64,000 bases of DNA from M55B154 sp964486725 (GCA_964486725.1 CAZAOK010000004.1:1-64000); one strand, 5' to 3'; positions 18,127 through 27,910 are shown, numbered from the stretch's first letter. The notes: a model not told the origin generated them from the letters alone. A program made the numbers and translations.

Positions 18127-19743
18127 ATGAACAAAGACTGGCTATGGTGGAAGCACGGTGTAATATACCAGATATATCCCAGGAGTTTTTATGATACCAA
18201 CAATGACGGCATAGGTGATATCCCCGGCATTCATGCCAGGCTGGATTATCTTCAGGATCTGGGTATCGATGGTATATGGTTATCACCCATTAACAGGTCG
18301 CCCATGTATGATTTCGGGTATGATATAAGTGATTACAGGGCAATTGATCCCATCTTCGGCAGCAACGAGGATTTCGAGAAATTTATCAGGGAAGCCCGGA
18401 AGCGCAACATACATGTTCTCATGGACCTGGTGATGAACCATTCATCCCACCTGCACCAGTGGTTCCTGGATTCCAGGTCGTCACGGGACAATCCCAAACG
18501 TGACTGGTATATATGGCATGATGGCAAAAAGGGGAAGTATCCAAATAACTGGTATGCTTCTTTCGGAGGACGTGCCTGGGAATGGGACGACCTCACCGGA
18601 CAGTATTACCTGCACACATTTCTGAAAGAGCAGCCAGACCTGAACTGGCGAAGTCCACAACTGAAGAAAGCCATGTTCGACGAAATCCGTTACTGGCTTG
18701 ACCGGGGTGTGGACGGGTTTCGCCTGGACGTGGTGAACTGGTTTATCAAGGATGACAAGTTCAGAAATAATCCCTTTGGCATCGGCCCCTATCCGCGGCC
18801 ATATGATCTGCAGAAACATATATATGACCGTAACCGGCCCGAGGTACACCACCTGCTTAATGATTTCAGACGCCTGCTGGATTCATATTCAGAAAGGATG
18901 TCGGTTGGCGAGGTGTACGTAGAAAAACCCGGCAACGTGAGGCAGGCAGCCCGCTACCTTGGTAACGGTGATGACGAGCTTCATCTTTCATTTGATTTCA
19001 CCATGTTATATGCCAAATGGGGGGCGAAGCACTATAAAAAAAGTGTGGACACCTGGATGTCCCTCATCCCCGAAAAAGGTTGGCCATGCCATGTGCTTGG
19101 AAACCACGACCAGCCAAGAACAATGTCACGGCTGGGGGGGGACGCAGAAGCTGAGAGAAGAAGCAGGGTACTGGCCGCGCTGCTGCTGACCCTGAAGGGT
19201 ACTCCCTTCATTTACTACGGTGATGAGATCGGAATGAAAGACGGTAAAATTAAGCGCGACCAGCTCATGGACCCGGTTGGGAAAAAATACTGGCCCTTCC
19301 ATCCAGGCAGGGATCCCGAACGAACCCCCATGCAATGGGACAGCACCCCCTTCGCAGGGTTCTCTGATAAAAAGCCGTGGCTTCCGGTCAATCCCGATTA
19401 TAAAATGGTAAACGTGAAAAACCAGCAGAATGACCGGGGATCATTGCTGTCATGGTATAAAAAACTGTTGCACCTGAGAAAAAAAAGCATGGTTCTTTCA
19501 ATGGGTTCATGGGAGCCGGTACCAGATCCCGGCAGGGATATATACGCCTATTACCGCTCTTACAAGGGGAAAACCAACCTTGTGCTGTTGAACTTTAAAA
19601 ATAAACCCAGAAGGGCAATGGTGCGGTATGACGAACCAACACCGTGGAAAGTGCTTCTTTCAACCCACAGGGGGGAAGGGACGGTAATAGCTGAAATGCC
19701 ACTTCTCGGTGCGTATGAAGCAACCATAATGGAAAAGATATAA
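18127..19743 (+). CDS. Alpha-glucosidase / oligo-1,6-glucosidase (GH13)
   Basis: A 538-aa cytoplasmic glycoside hydrolase of family 13. Region I (DLVMNHSSHLHQWF), region II with the nucleophile Asp201 (DGFRLDVVNW), the acid/base Glu262 (SVGEVYV) and Asp328 (HVLGNHDQPR) are all present. The opening WWKHGVIYQIYPRSFYDTNNDGIGDIPGI is the hallmark of the oligo-1,6-glucosidase/trehalose-hydrolase subfamily. It hydrolyses terminal alpha-glucosyl residues from short malto- or isomalto-oligosaccharides; exact linkage preference is not certain. ATG 18127 has AGAAGGAG seven bases upstream; an in-frame ATG at 18043 is rejected. It is a single gene. Confidence 0.93.
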   Translation: MNKDWLWWKHGVIYQIYPRSFYDTNNDGIGDIPGIHARLDYLQDLGIDGIWLSPINRSPMYDFGYDISDYRAIDPIFGSNEDFEKFIREARKRNIHVLMDLVMNHSSHLHQWFLDSRSSRDNPKRDWYIWHDGKKGKYPNNWYASFGGRAWEWDDLTGQYYLHTFLKEQPDLNWRSPQLKKAMFDEIRYWLDRGVDGFRLDVVNWFIKDDKFRNNPFGIGPYPRPYDLQKHIYDRNRPEVHHLLNDFRRLLDSYSERMSVGEVYVEKPGNVRQAARYLGNGDDELHLSFDFTMLYAKWGAKHYKKSVDTWMSLIPEKGWPCHVLGNHDQPRTMSRLGGDAEAERRSRVLAALLLTLKGTPFIYYGDEIGMKDGKIKRDQLMDPVGKKYWPFHPGRDPERTPMQWDSTPFAGFSDKKPWLPVNPDYKMVNVKNQQNDRGSLLSWYKKLLHLRKKSMVLSMGSWEPVPDPGRDIYAYYRSYKGKTNLVLLNFKNKPRRAMVRYDEPTPWKVLLSTHRGEGTVIAEMPLLGAYEATIMEKI

Positions 19744-19751
19744 AATAACAA

Positions 19752-22178
19752 TCAGGCCCGCAGCATGGTGATGGTAACCCCGTCACCACCTTCACCCTGC
19801 TGTCCTGGACGAAAATCCCTCACGTATGATGAATGCCCCAGGTATTCGCGAATGGCCTTTTTCAGGGCCCCCGTGCCATGGCCATGAATAACCACCGCGG
19901 AATAGATACCGTTGCGTGTCATTTTGTCAAACATGGATTCAGCCTTGTTAATGGCTTCGTCTACCCGAAGTCCCCTCAGATCAACGGTGTTATAGCTTGT
20001 CTGCACGGTAACTGGAATTTCTGAAACAGCCCCTTCATATACGATAGAAGGTTTTTTCTTTTCTTTATCGGTGTCTTTTTTCCCCTGCCTGTGAGGTGGA
20101 ATCAGCAGTTCTTCAAAACGGTGCTGAGAGGTGATGGCGTTACCAAGAATCAATTTCGCGGTATTATTCCTGTTGTCAATCTCATCAATGGTACCATAGG
20201 TTTCAAGGGGCTGAATGTATAAGCGGTCACCCTTTTTCGCGTTAGTACCATCAAAGGGTCGAAATGAATCGGAAAGGCCTCTTTTCCTTGATTCAGCCAC
20301 GTTGCCTTCAATTTTATGCTGCATATCAATCAGGTCCTGCTGCAGCTGTCCGGCATTTTGAAGGTCGCCATGCTGAAGCTGGGAAATGCGGTCGGCTACA
20401 CGTTTCCTGTATTCTTTCAATTCTTCAATGAACGCTATGCCTGTCTCCGCTTTAACCTCTTCAATTTTTCTATTGAGGTCATTTATCTTCCTGGAGTATT
20501 TGTCCTTTTCTGAAGAGAGTTCTTTCTGCAGCATGAGAAGATGTTTCCTGGTTTCATTGATTTCCTGGTCTTTCTGCTGCAGTTGTTCCAAAAGTGATTC
20601 TACCGAAAGGGTTCTGCTGTCAAGAAGCTCTTTTGAACGATCCAGCACGTTATTCTGCAGTTTATACAGCCTGGCAATCTCAAGGGCGTAGCTTACCCCC
20701 GGCAGGCCGATATTCACCTGGTAGGTGGGGCGCAGAGAATTCACGTCAAAAGCCACCGACGCGTTTTGAAATCTTGAATCGCGGGACGCGAGCTCTTTCA
20801 ATTCGGTGTAATGAGTGGTGGTTACCACCCGTGCGCCAGTGTCGGCCATGGCCTCAAGTACTGCCTGGGCCAGTGCAGCCCCCTGCCTGGGGTCGGTGCC
20901 CACAATTATTTCATCAATTAGCACCAGGGAGTCTTCGGTGGCATTTTGAAGCATGTCACGGATAATCACTATCTGGCCTGAAAAGGTGGATAATGACTGT
21001 GAAAGGTTCTGATCATCACCGATATCCGCGTAGATACGGCTGAATATGCCAATCCTTGAATCGGGGCTGGCGGGGATAAGAAGACCGTATGCGGTCATCA
21101 GTGTCAACAGGCCAATGGTTTTCAAAAGAACCGTTTTACCCCCGGTATTTACCCCTGAAATAATGAGACAATTGTAATCATCCCCCAGGGAAATATCACC
21201 CGGCACCACATCATCAGGCTGGGTGAGGGCCAGCATGGGATGCCTTGCCCTGATGAGATGAACATGTGGGGTATCCGTAATAACCGGCATGGAGGCCTTC
21301 ATGCGGGCTCCCAGCCGGGCAGCGGCACTGAGAAAGTCAATATATGACAGTACCCCCTGGTTCTGACGAAGCTCTTCAGCGTGGTCTGCCACCTGCGCGG
21401 TCAGCACCTGCAAAATTCTCTCCAGTTCTCTCTGGTATTCTACACGCCTGAGAACCAGCTGGTTGTTGATATCGGCAATAGATTCGGGTTCAAGGTAGAG
21501 GGTGGCACCGGTAGACGAGGTGTCATGAACCGTACCCCTGATGCGGTTTCTCATTGAAGCCTTAACCAGCACAACGTAGCGATCGTTTCTGAGAGAATGA
21601 ACTTTTTCCTGAAGCACCTGGGCAAGATCAGGTGAATTTAGCATGCCCCCCAGCTTTTTCTCGATATCCTTACGTAGTGAAAAGATACTTTGCTGTATCT
21701 TTTTCAATGCTGGAAAATAATTTTCATTTAACTCTTCCTGATCATTGATGGCTTTTGTAAGGGTATCCCGTAGATCAGGCAGGGGATAAAGATTATTTTT
21801 TTCATCTTTTAAAGATGGGATTTCTTCTTCATGTTCTTTTATGAATTCAATTGAACGGTGCGCTGCCAGCACTGATTTTTTTACCGTGGCAAGCTCTTCA
21901 ACAGTTAACCTGCCCGAGCGTTCTGATCTTGAGAGAAACACAAGAATATCCCCAAGACCTCCAAGGTCAAAAGCCATTCCCTTGAGAAACAGTTCCATCA
22001 ACTGGTGCAGCTTGGTCATCTGCGTGCGAACCCCGTCGATTGACAGGGGATGCAGGTTGTCAACGTATTCTTTTCCCGGATCGGTTGCGCAATGGGCGCG
22101 CAGCCTTGAGATAATAGAATCCCATTCCAGTACCTTGAATAACTTTTCAGAATAAGTATATGATGGTTCGGTTTCCAT
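19752..22178 (-). CDS. mutS2: Endonuclease MutS2
   Basis: An 808-aa MutS-related ATPase. Order: core/lever domains (1-300), Walker A SGVNTGGKTVLLKTIGL near 330, Walker B SLVLIDEIIVGTDPRQGAALAQAVLE, then a long coiled coil (KELLDSRTLSVESLLEQLQQKDQEINETRKHLL), a KOW-like linker (GDRLYIQPLETYGTIDEID) and a C-terminal Smr nuclease domain with VDLRGLRVDEA and IHGHGTGALKKAIREYL. It lacks the mismatch-binding domain of MutS1. MutS2 is linked to recombination control and to rescue of collided ribosomes. It is the last gene of the leftward cluster that begins with yggS. Confidence 0.96.
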   Translation of the reverse strand: METEPSYTYSEKLFKVLEWDSIISRLRAHCATDPGKEYVDNLHPLSIDGVRTQMTKLHQLMELFLKGMAFDLGGLGDILVFLSRSERSGRLTVEELATVKKSVLAAHRSIEFIKEHEEEIPSLKDEKNNLYPLPDLRDTLTKAINDQEELNENYFPALKKIQQSIFSLRKDIEKKLGGMLNSPDLAQVLQEKVHSLRNDRYVVLVKASMRNRIRGTVHDTSSTGATLYLEPESIADINNQLVLRRVEYQRELERILQVLTAQVADHAEELRQNQGVLSYIDFLSAAARLGARMKASMPVITDTPHVHLIRARHPMLALTQPDDVVPGDISLGDDYNCLIISGVNTGGKTVLLKTIGLLTLMTAYGLLIPASPDSRIGIFSRIYADIGDDQNLSQSLSTFSGQIVIIRDMLQNATEDSLVLIDEIIVGTDPRQGAALAQAVLEAMADTGARVVTTTHYTELKELASRDSRFQNASVAFDVNSLRPTYQVNIGLPGVSYALEIARLYKLQNNVLDRSKELLDSRTLSVESLLEQLQQKDQEINETRKHLLMLQKELSSEKDKYSRKINDLNRKIEEVKAETGIAFIEELKEYRKRVADRISQLQHGDLQNAGQLQQDLIDMQHKIEGNVAESRKRGLSDSFRPFDGTNAKKGDRLYIQPLETYGTIDEIDNRNNTAKLILGNAITSQHRFEELLIPPHRQGKKDTDKEKKKPSIVYEGAVSEIPVTVQTSYNTVDLRGLRVDEAINKAESMFDKMTRNGIYSAVVIHGHGTGALKKAIREYLGHSSYVRDFRPGQQGEGGDGVTITMLRA

Positions 22179-22223
22179 GGTGTTGAGAACTCTACATGTA
22201 TAAAATTTAACTACAGGGATGGT

Positions 22224-23144
22224 TTATCCTGACAATGAATATTGTAAAGCGTTTTCCAGGTGGGGAAACCTGAACTGGAATCCTTCCTCTGTCAATCGTG
22301 ATGGCACAACCCTTGCACTGGACAGAAGCAGTTCGTCCGCCATCTCTCCCGGGAGCGTTCGAAATAAAAATCCAGGAAGATGAAACCATGAAGGCCGACC
22401 CATCACCTTCCCCAGTGTTTTGAAGAATTCCCGTGATCGAAGCTGCTCCGGGGCTGCCAGGTTGTAGGCACCTGAAGATTTTTTACTTTCCATCAGCCAG
22501 CATATGGCTTTAATCTCGTCCTCGAGGTGAATCCACGGCATCCACTGTGTACCGCTGCCAACATGACCACCCACGAAAAAATTGAAGGGGAGGGTGACAA
22601 GTGAAAGGAACCCGCCGCTGGAAGCCAGGACAAGGGAGGTACGGATGATAACATGGCGAACTCCCATGTCTTTTACAGGGGCTGTTGTTGATTCCCATTC
22701 AATAGCCAGATCTGAAAGAAAACCGTTGCCAGGGTCACAATCCTCGGTAAGTTCAGTATCACCACGTGAGCCGTAATATCCTGATGCGGAGCCCTGTATC
22801 AAAACTTCAGGTTTGTTCTTGGAATTTCTGACTGCCTCAAAAACCGCGTTACCCGCGTTAATCCTGCTATCGCGTATCTTCTCTTTTTTTGACGCAGTCC
22901 ATCCCGGGCCTGCTATGGATTCACCTGCCAGGTTGATAATGGCAAAAGCTCCATCCACGTATTGCCCCCAGCCTGTGGATGTTTTCCCATCCCAGGTTAC
23001 GTAAGAGATGGATGAAGTTCCGTTATTCTTTTTGCCTGGATTCCTGGTGAGTATTACAATCTCATATCCTTTTTTCGCCAGCAGGCCTGTGAGATGTGAC
23101 CCAATGAATCCTGTTCCCCCTGTTATAATAACTTTTTTGCTCAT
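22224..23144 (-). CDS. TIGR01777-family SDR epimerase (SDR39U1-like)
   Basis: A 306-aa NAD(P)-dependent short-chain dehydrogenase with the N-terminal Rossmann motif ITGGTGFIGSHLTGLLAKKGYEI, the family-typical INLAGESIAGPGWTASKKEKIRDSRINAG, and the YYG motif in QGSASGYYGSRGDTELTE. The C-terminal domain follows the DUF1731 pattern (GRPSWFHLPGFLFRTLPGEMADELLLSSARVVPSRLTEEGFQF). The physiological substrate of this family (YfcH, SDR39U1) is not known. It starts two bases after the Smr gene, so the two are translated together. Confidence 0.9.
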   Translation of the reverse strand: MSKKVIITGGTGFIGSHLTGLLAKKGYEIVILTRNPGKKNNGTSSISYVTWDGKTSTGWGQYVDGAFAIINLAGESIAGPGWTASKKEKIRDSRINAGNAVFEAVRNSKNKPEVLIQGSASGYYGSRGDTELTEDCDPGNGFLSDLAIEWESTTAPVKDMGVRHVIIRTSLVLASSGGFLSLVTLPFNFFVGGHVGSGTQWMPWIHLEDEIKAICWLMESKKSSGAYNLAAPEQLRSREFFKTLGKVMGRPSWFHLPGFLFRTLPGEMADELLLSSARVVPSRLTEEGFQFRFPHLENALQYSLSG

Positions 23145-23146
23145 AA

Positions 23147-23434
23147 TCAGGTTTCTCCTTTATCTATCTTGAGTTCAATTTCGGTTGCTCCCCAGTTGCT
23201 GCCCGCGTCTTTAAATGATTTTACCATTGGTAATGCGGCAAGCTTCTGGTGAACTGTTTGTTTCAACACCGATTTTCCTTTTCCATGTATTATTATCACC
23301 GGCGTAATGCCCTTTTTCACAGCATTGTGGATGAATTCCTCCACAATTGCTTTCGCGTCACGGGGATGAAACATGTGAAGATCTATTATGTCACCCAGTT
23401 CAATTTCTACCGGGTCGCTGATGTCATCATTCAT
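23147..23434 (-). CDS. Stand-alone Smr-domain protein
   Basis: A 95-aa protein with the Smr pattern: IIDLHMFHPRDAKAIVEEFIHNAVKKG, then PVIIIHGKGKSVLKQTVHQKLAALPMVKSF, and the closing GATEIELKI. Smr domains carry DNA/RNA-nicking or ribosome-collision sensing roles. Here it sits in the same cluster as MutS2, which carries its own Smr domain. The start is uncertain: ATG 23434 removes a poorly conserved leader beginning at 23500, but neither has an ideal ribosome site. Confidence 0.8.
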   Translation of the reverse strand: MNDDISDPVEIELGDIIDLHMFHPRDAKAIVEEFIHNAVKKGITPVIIIHGKGKSVLKQTVHQKLAALPMVKSFKDAGSNWGATEIELKIDKGET

Positions 23435-23545
23435 AGTGCACCAGGTTTCCTTTTTTAAATTGATTAAAAGTACAGGGCATTCATCACCATGATGATACAC
23501 TGATTAAGGGGATGCTTCAACAATTATATATAACTTGTTTTGATG

Positions 23546-24517
23546 TTACCAGACGAAAAGAAGGGGATTGATCACCTTGCCGTGATGATACAGTGTAAAA
23601 TGAAGGTGAGGGCCTGTAGATCTTCCGGTTGAGCCGATCCTGCCGATGATGGTAGAGGTTTCCACCTTGTCTCCTTTCTCAACCAGTATTTTGCTGCAAT
23701 GACCATAAAGGCTTTCATATCCATCGTTATGCTGAATCATGATTGTATACCCGTAGCCATCTCGCCATCCGCAGAAGTTCACAATACCTTTTCGTACCGG
23801 ACGAATTGGTGTGCCATACCGGGCGTTAATATCAATCCCATTATGGAAACGAATACCATGATATATTGGATCAACCCTGTCCCCGTAAAGGGAGGTATAA
23901 AATCCACGAACAGGCTTCCTGAACGTGCGTCGCACGGAGTACAGTTTTTCAAGAGAATCGTTTACGATAACCGGAACAGCTTTTTTAAAAAACACAAACC
24001 GGATATCATCAAGGCTGAATAGTTCAAAAAAATGTGGAAGGTACTCTCCTGATACTTTTCGGTGTGCTTCAAGCTTTTTTGACATTCGCCACGGGTCGAT
24101 TATTGAGTCGCAGGCCAGAAGAACCCCGTCTTCATGGGGCACCACGATGGTTATCCCCTGGCTGGCGGTTAACGTGGTTAAAAAGGGATTTGCCGCAATC
24201 AGGGTTTCCAAGCTTATTCTGCTCCTGCGGGCAACATCCCAGAATGATTCGCCCTGCCGCATGGTATGAAAGGTGATCTTTACGCCGGGATCATGTGGAT
24301 AGGATTTAAGAATTTCGATATACCTGTCAGAATCAGTAAATAATGGAAATCCTTCTTTAAGTTCATACCATTCATCGTTGGCAACAACCCTGTTTTTGCA
24401 AAAAGCATAGATGATGTTGCCAATAATGAAAACTGTAATGGTAAGTATTGATAATGCCTTCATGATCTTTTGAAGCTGCCATATATGGTAATTTGTTATA
24501 GGAATCCAGCGAAACAT
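23546..24517 (-). CDS. LysM and M23-family metallopeptidase
   Basis: A 323-aa protein with an N-terminal membrane anchor or signal (about residues 22-40, LSILTITVFIIGNIIYAF), a LysM domain (residues 82-130, FHTMRQGESFWDVARRSRISLETLIAANP) and a C-terminal M23 LytM domain: HNGIDINARYGTPIRPVRKG (zinc ligands His, Asp) and HLHFTLYHHGKVINPLLF (catalytic and zinc histidines). It is likely a periplasmic endopeptidase, or an amidase activator, acting on peptidoglycan; the motifs look catalytically complete. The ATG overlaps the proC stop (TAATG), supporting this start over ATG 24463. Confidence 0.9.
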   Translation of the reverse strand: MFRWIPITNYHIWQLQKIMKALSILTITVFIIGNIIYAFCKNRVVANDEWYELKEGFPLFTDSDRYIEILKSYPHDPGVKITFHTMRQGESFWDVARRSRISLETLIAANPFLTTLTASQGITIVVPHEDGVLLACDSIIDPWRMSKKLEAHRKVSGEYLPHFFELFSLDDIRFVFFKKAVPVIVNDSLEKLYSVRRTFRKPVRGFYTSLYGDRVDPIYHGIRFHNGIDINARYGTPIRPVRKGIVNFCGWRDGYGYTIMIQHNDGYESLYGHCSKILVEKGDKVETSTIIGRIGSTGRSTGPHLHFTLYHHGKVINPLLFVW

Positions 24518-25332
24518 TACCTGGCCCCCAGTTGCCTGGATTTAATTGTGGCAGACTCAATGGCCCTCATCACGGTACCGGAAAAACCGGCGTCTTCAAG
24601 TTCGAAAACACCTTCAATAGTGGTACCTCCCGGTGAAGTGACTTTACCCCGTAGCACAATGGGGTCATCGCCGGTTTCAAGTACCATCTTCGCCGCCCCG
24701 TATACCGTCTGGGCTGCCAGGGTCAGGGCATTGCTTCTGGGAATACCCATGCGAACAGCACCATCTGCCATGGCATTGATCATGGTAAACACGTAGGCAG
24801 GACCGCTGCCGGATACACCGGTAACCGCGTCCATCATCTTTTCAGGAAGTATGAGCACTTTTCCCAGAACGCTGAATATTGCGTGGGCCACGTTGATAGA
24901 TTTTTCATCCATCTCGGCGTTAGGCGAAAGAACAAGCATTCCTTCGCCGACCAGTGATGGGGTATTGGGCATGCATCTGAGTATCTTGTGTTTTTTATTA
25001 AGGGAAGACTCGATAACAGCATTTGAAATACCTGCAGCGACAGAAATGAGCACGGTATGGGGTTTGAGTACATCTTTGAGTTCGGTGGTGACCCCGGTTA
25101 TCATGTCAGGTTTGACCGCAAGTATAATATAGTCACATTTACCGGTCATTTCTGCAAGGGTGGTAACAGGCTGTATCCCTGATGCCGCTAACCGGGTGGT
25201 CTTCTCTTCGTCGATATCAAAGCCAAAGATATTATCACCGGGCATGTTTTTTAAAAGTCCTTTCACAATGGCAAATCCCATATTGCCAAGCCCTATACAA
25301 CCAACAGTAATTGATTTCAGGGATTGTGTCAT
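24517..25332 (-). CDS. proC: Pyrroline-5-carboxylate reductase
   Basis: A 271-aa enzyme making proline from pyrroline-5-carboxylate with NAD(P)H. The N-terminal Rossmann fold VGCIGLGNMGFAIVKGLL and the C-terminal signature PGGTTIEGVFELEDAGFSGTVMRAIESAT match the P5CR pattern, with the conserved GSGPAYVFTMINAMADGAVRMGI helix for dimerisation. It overlaps yggS by four bases, the common yggS-proC pairing. Confidence 0.95.
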   Translation of the reverse strand: MTQSLKSITVGCIGLGNMGFAIVKGLLKNMPGDNIFGFDIDEEKTTRLAASGIQPVTTLAEMTGKCDYIILAVKPDMITGVTTELKDVLKPHTVLISVAAGISNAVIESSLNKKHKILRCMPNTPSLVGEGMLVLSPNAEMDEKSINVAHAIFSVLGKVLILPEKMMDAVTGVSGSGPAYVFTMINAMADGAVRMGIPRSNALTLAAQTVYGAAKMVLETGDDPIVLRGKVTSPGGTTIEGVFELEDAGFSGTVMRAIESATIKSRQLGAR

Positions 25333-26015
25333 GTATAACTCCTTGTTCCGAAAATGGAGCTGCCAATACGAACCATGGTTGCCCCTTCTTCCACGGCAAT
25401 CAGGTAATCGTTAGACATGCCCATGGAAAGGTCTTTTAATTGCATTTCAGTTTTTTTATTTATTTCGTCCCGCAACTCTCTCAGTTGTCTGAATGCCCGC
25501 CTGATACTGTCATGATTGTCGGTATTTGGACCGATGGTCATTAATCCCTTCAGCGAAAGATTCTCAAGGGGAAATATCTGTCTGCACAGGGCTTCAGTCT
25601 CTACAGGTGACACGCCAAACTTTGACGATTCACCCGAAGTATTTACCTGGACAAGTATATCCATAGTTCTTCCCGCTTTTTTTGCCTCTTCATTTAACTT
25701 TTGAGCAGTACTGAACTTGTCTATTGAATGAACACAGTCAAATAACCGAACGGCGTATTTAGCCTTGTTTGATTGCAGGTGACCAACAAGGTGTACACTG
25801 AAATTACCCCTGAGTGCCGGTATCTTGTTTCGGGCTTCCTGTATTTTGTTCTCTCCCAGGAGGGTAATTCCGTTGTCTATGGCATCTTGCACAATATCTG
25901 CCGAAAATGTTTTGCAGACAGCGATTATCGATATGTCACCAGGATTCCTGTTGGAAGAAACGGCAGTATCTTCGATCTTCTGCTTTACATATGCATAATT
26001 ATCGCTGATGCCCAT
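25329..26015 (-). CDS. YggS-family pyridoxal phosphate homeostasis protein
   Basis: A 228-aa single-domain TIM-barrel PLP carrier. It shows IIAVCKTFSADIVQDAIDNGITLLGENKIQEA (the PLP lysine is in VCKT), HLVGHLQSNKAK, VQVNTSGESSKFGVSP and the phosphate-binding end LSMGMSNDYLIAVEEGATMVRIGSSIFG. It controls free pyridoxal phosphate in the cytoplasm and is usually paired with proC, as here. It is the first gene of the leftward cluster. Confidence 0.95.
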   Translation of the reverse strand: MGISDNYAYVKQKIEDTAVSSNRNPGDISIIAVCKTFSADIVQDAIDNGITLLGENKIQEARNKIPALRGNFSVHLVGHLQSNKAKYAVRLFDCVHSIDKFSTAQKLNEEAKKAGRTMDILVQVNTSGESSKFGVSPVETEALCRQIFPLENLSLKGLMTIGPNTDNHDSIRRAFRQLRELRDEINKKTEMQLKDLSMGMSNDYLIAVEEGATMVRIGSSIFGTRSYT

Positions 26016-26175
26016 TATATCGCAGTACCCCTGAAATACGTGTCGTAAGATTAGAAAAGGAATCCGCCAGTGTTGTGTAAGACATGTTCTATATACTTCA
26101 AATAAGTCAATTCAGATTTTACCAGGTTGTCCCTGTCAGTCAAGGATTTCTATATCACCTGTGCAAGTACTAATG

Positions 26176-26247
26176 AGCGGGTGACCGGGGTCGAACCGGC
26201 GACGTTCAGCTTGGGAAGCTGACATTCTACCACTGAATTACACCCGC
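26176..26247 (-). tRNA. tRNA-Gly (CCC)
   Basis: On the minus strand: acceptor GCGGGTG/CACCCGC with discriminator T, anticodon stem TCAGC/GCTGA with loop TTCCCAA (anticodon CCC), and T arm GCCGGTTCGACCCCGGT. CCA is not encoded. Confidence 0.96.
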
Positions 26248-26439
26248 CCGAATAAAGCACTATGATGGGATGGTGTTATATATTTTTCAAGTTTTTTTTA
26301 TGGATCGGAATAGTCATGAACAAATAAAAAAATATTTGCAATACTATCGGCTATAATATACTATACCTGATGTCATGCGGCAAATGGGTTGCATGTATGC
26401 CGGGTTTTCTGAACGAATAAAGAATTACAGGTAGGAATT

Positions 26440-27159
26440 ATGATGAAAAAAATATTATCTTCACGGTACTTGTCATCGATGTTTCTTGTAATTATACTGA
26501 TGATTGCAACAGGGACCTTGAACCTTTCAGGACAGTATCAGACCTCATCTTTTATACAGCAAAAGATTACATCCCAACGGCTTCGTTTTATGCCTGTTCC
26601 TGATGATTTTCGGAACTATTTCATACTACAGTCCCTGGGAGAAAACACAACAATAATCATTGGTGATTTTACCGGCATAGAAAAAGTTGTTTCTATGATC
26701 AGCGACGATGACAATGATGATGAACCAGATGAAATTCTTGAATATTATCCTGAACAAAAGAAAACAACAAAACCGCTCAAACCAGCTACGTCTTTCTATA
26801 AGTCATTCAAAGAGATGAAACAGGAAATCATCAACGGAAATATATTCAAAATGAGCTATTCATATAAAATGAATTCAATTGGCCTGCTTGTAAAAAAGCT
26901 GAAAGCAGGGCGGGATATATTTCGTCATGGGCATGGATACAACGTGAAGGTGTATGACCCGGATGCTGGTACAACCATAATGGCTGAGTATTTCTTCGGG
27001 AAAAAAGATGGCCGGTACGATCTTATATTTTCAACCAAGCACTACAAGCTGTATAAAACAAAAATATCACCCCCGGTTCATTTCTCAGTATACTGTCGAA
27101 ACAGCAATGATCCCCTCGTTGCTGAAACTGTTGAACGATTATTAAAGTTGGTAAGATAG
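26440..27159 (+). CDS. Secreted or anchored hypothetical protein, 239 aa
   Basis: No family is recognised. There is an N-terminal hydrophobic signal (SSMFLVIILMIATGTLNLSG), then a mixed domain containing an acidic stretch (SDDDNDDEPDEILEYYPEQ, about residues 88-106) and a C-terminal beta-rich part (YNVKVYDPDAGTTIMAEYFFGKKDGRYDLIFSTKHYKLY). It is probably periplasmic. It lies alone after tRNA-Gly, has AGGAA near the ATG and is followed by a clear terminator, so it is a one-gene transcript. Confidence 0.65.
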   Translation: MMKKILSSRYLSSMFLVIILMIATGTLNLSGQYQTSSFIQQKITSQRLRFMPVPDDFRNYFILQSLGENTTIIIGDFTGIEKVVSMISDDDNDDEPDEILEYYPEQKKTTKPLKPATSFYKSFKEMKQEIINGNIFKMSYSYKMNSIGLLVKKLKAGRDIFRHGHGYNVKVYDPDAGTTIMAEYFFGKKDGRYDLIFSTKHYKLYKTKISPPVHFSVYCRNSNDPLVAETVERLLKLVR

Positions 27160-27180
27160 ATTTAGTATGCCAGTAATAAA

Positions 27181-27212
27181 AAAATCCCGGAACTGTTACC
27201 GGGATTTTTTTA
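27181..27212 (+). terminator. Rho-independent terminator
   Basis: An AAAATCCCGG / CCGGGATTTT stem with an AACTGTTA-type loop, followed by a run of Ts, 22 bases after the stop of the secreted hypothetical gene. The flanking As mean it could also work for the opposite strand. Confidence 0.85.
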
Positions 27213-27270
27213 TAATGTTTAAACATTGCTGCCTTCAATATATTACAAATAGTGATAAAACATGCAGAAC

Positions 27271-27807
27271 TTACTTTTGCTCTCTTCTTTTCAGTTCATC
27301 AACCATTTCTGTAAAATGTGTATAAAAATCTTTCAATTCATCATTTTTACGAAGTGGCCGTGGGTCAGGAAGTGTTCCATTGATAATATCCTGCATATAA
27401 TTTCTCATTACATATATTGGCCCGGCAATTTTGTGGGTTTTCCTTATTAAAACAATATATAGTACTAATCCCTGTAACAGGATAAACGCGATCAGGATGA
27501 TGAGTAATGTGTTGTTTGTTTTAATAATACCCCTGATGGTGTTTAAGTTGGCGAAATGATCATTTGAAATATTCTTAATCGCAATTTTCTGGCTGGTACC
27601 TTCATATGATTGCGAGTAAGCGGTGAGGGCTTGTACTATATTATCCTGAATTTCCACTACATGAGATAATCTCGTATTATTCATGGTAATGTTTACCCCG
27701 ATGGCACCAATGACAATGGCGATAACGATAAATACGATACCGATAACAGAAAAGGTTGTTTTAAGCTGAAATTTTTTGTCTACTATATACTGTTTTCTTT
27801 GTCTCAT
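27271..27807 (-). CDS. Membrane protein with HAMP-like domain
   Basis: A 178-aa protein with two transmembrane helices (residues 18-40, SVIGIVFIVIAIVIGAIGV, and 100-120, LLIILIAFILLQGLVLYIVL) around a 60-aa periplasmic loop, then a HAMP-like linker (RKTHKIAGPIYVMRNYMQDIINGTLPDPRPLRKNDELKDFYTHFTEMVDELKRR). There is no output domain after the HAMP. It resembles the sensor half of a chemoreceptor or histidine kinase and may act by pairing with another protein. It has an AGGAG-type site ahead of the ATG. Confidence 0.7.
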   Translation of the reverse strand: MRQRKQYIVDKKFQLKTTFSVIGIVFIVIAIVIGAIGVNITMNNTRLSHVVEIQDNIVQALTAYSQSYEGTSQKIAIKNISNDHFANLNTIRGIIKTNNTLLIILIAFILLQGLVLYIVLIRKTHKIAGPIYVMRNYMQDIINGTLPDPRPLRKNDELKDFYTHFTEMVDELKRREQK

Positions 27808-27910
27808 TTCGCTGCTCCTTGCTGATTTATACTTAACAGTTCGGCATATAGTCTATATAATAAAATTATAATGTCAATCTATTTTGCAGGAAATCCTGTA
27901 ATAAGAATAA

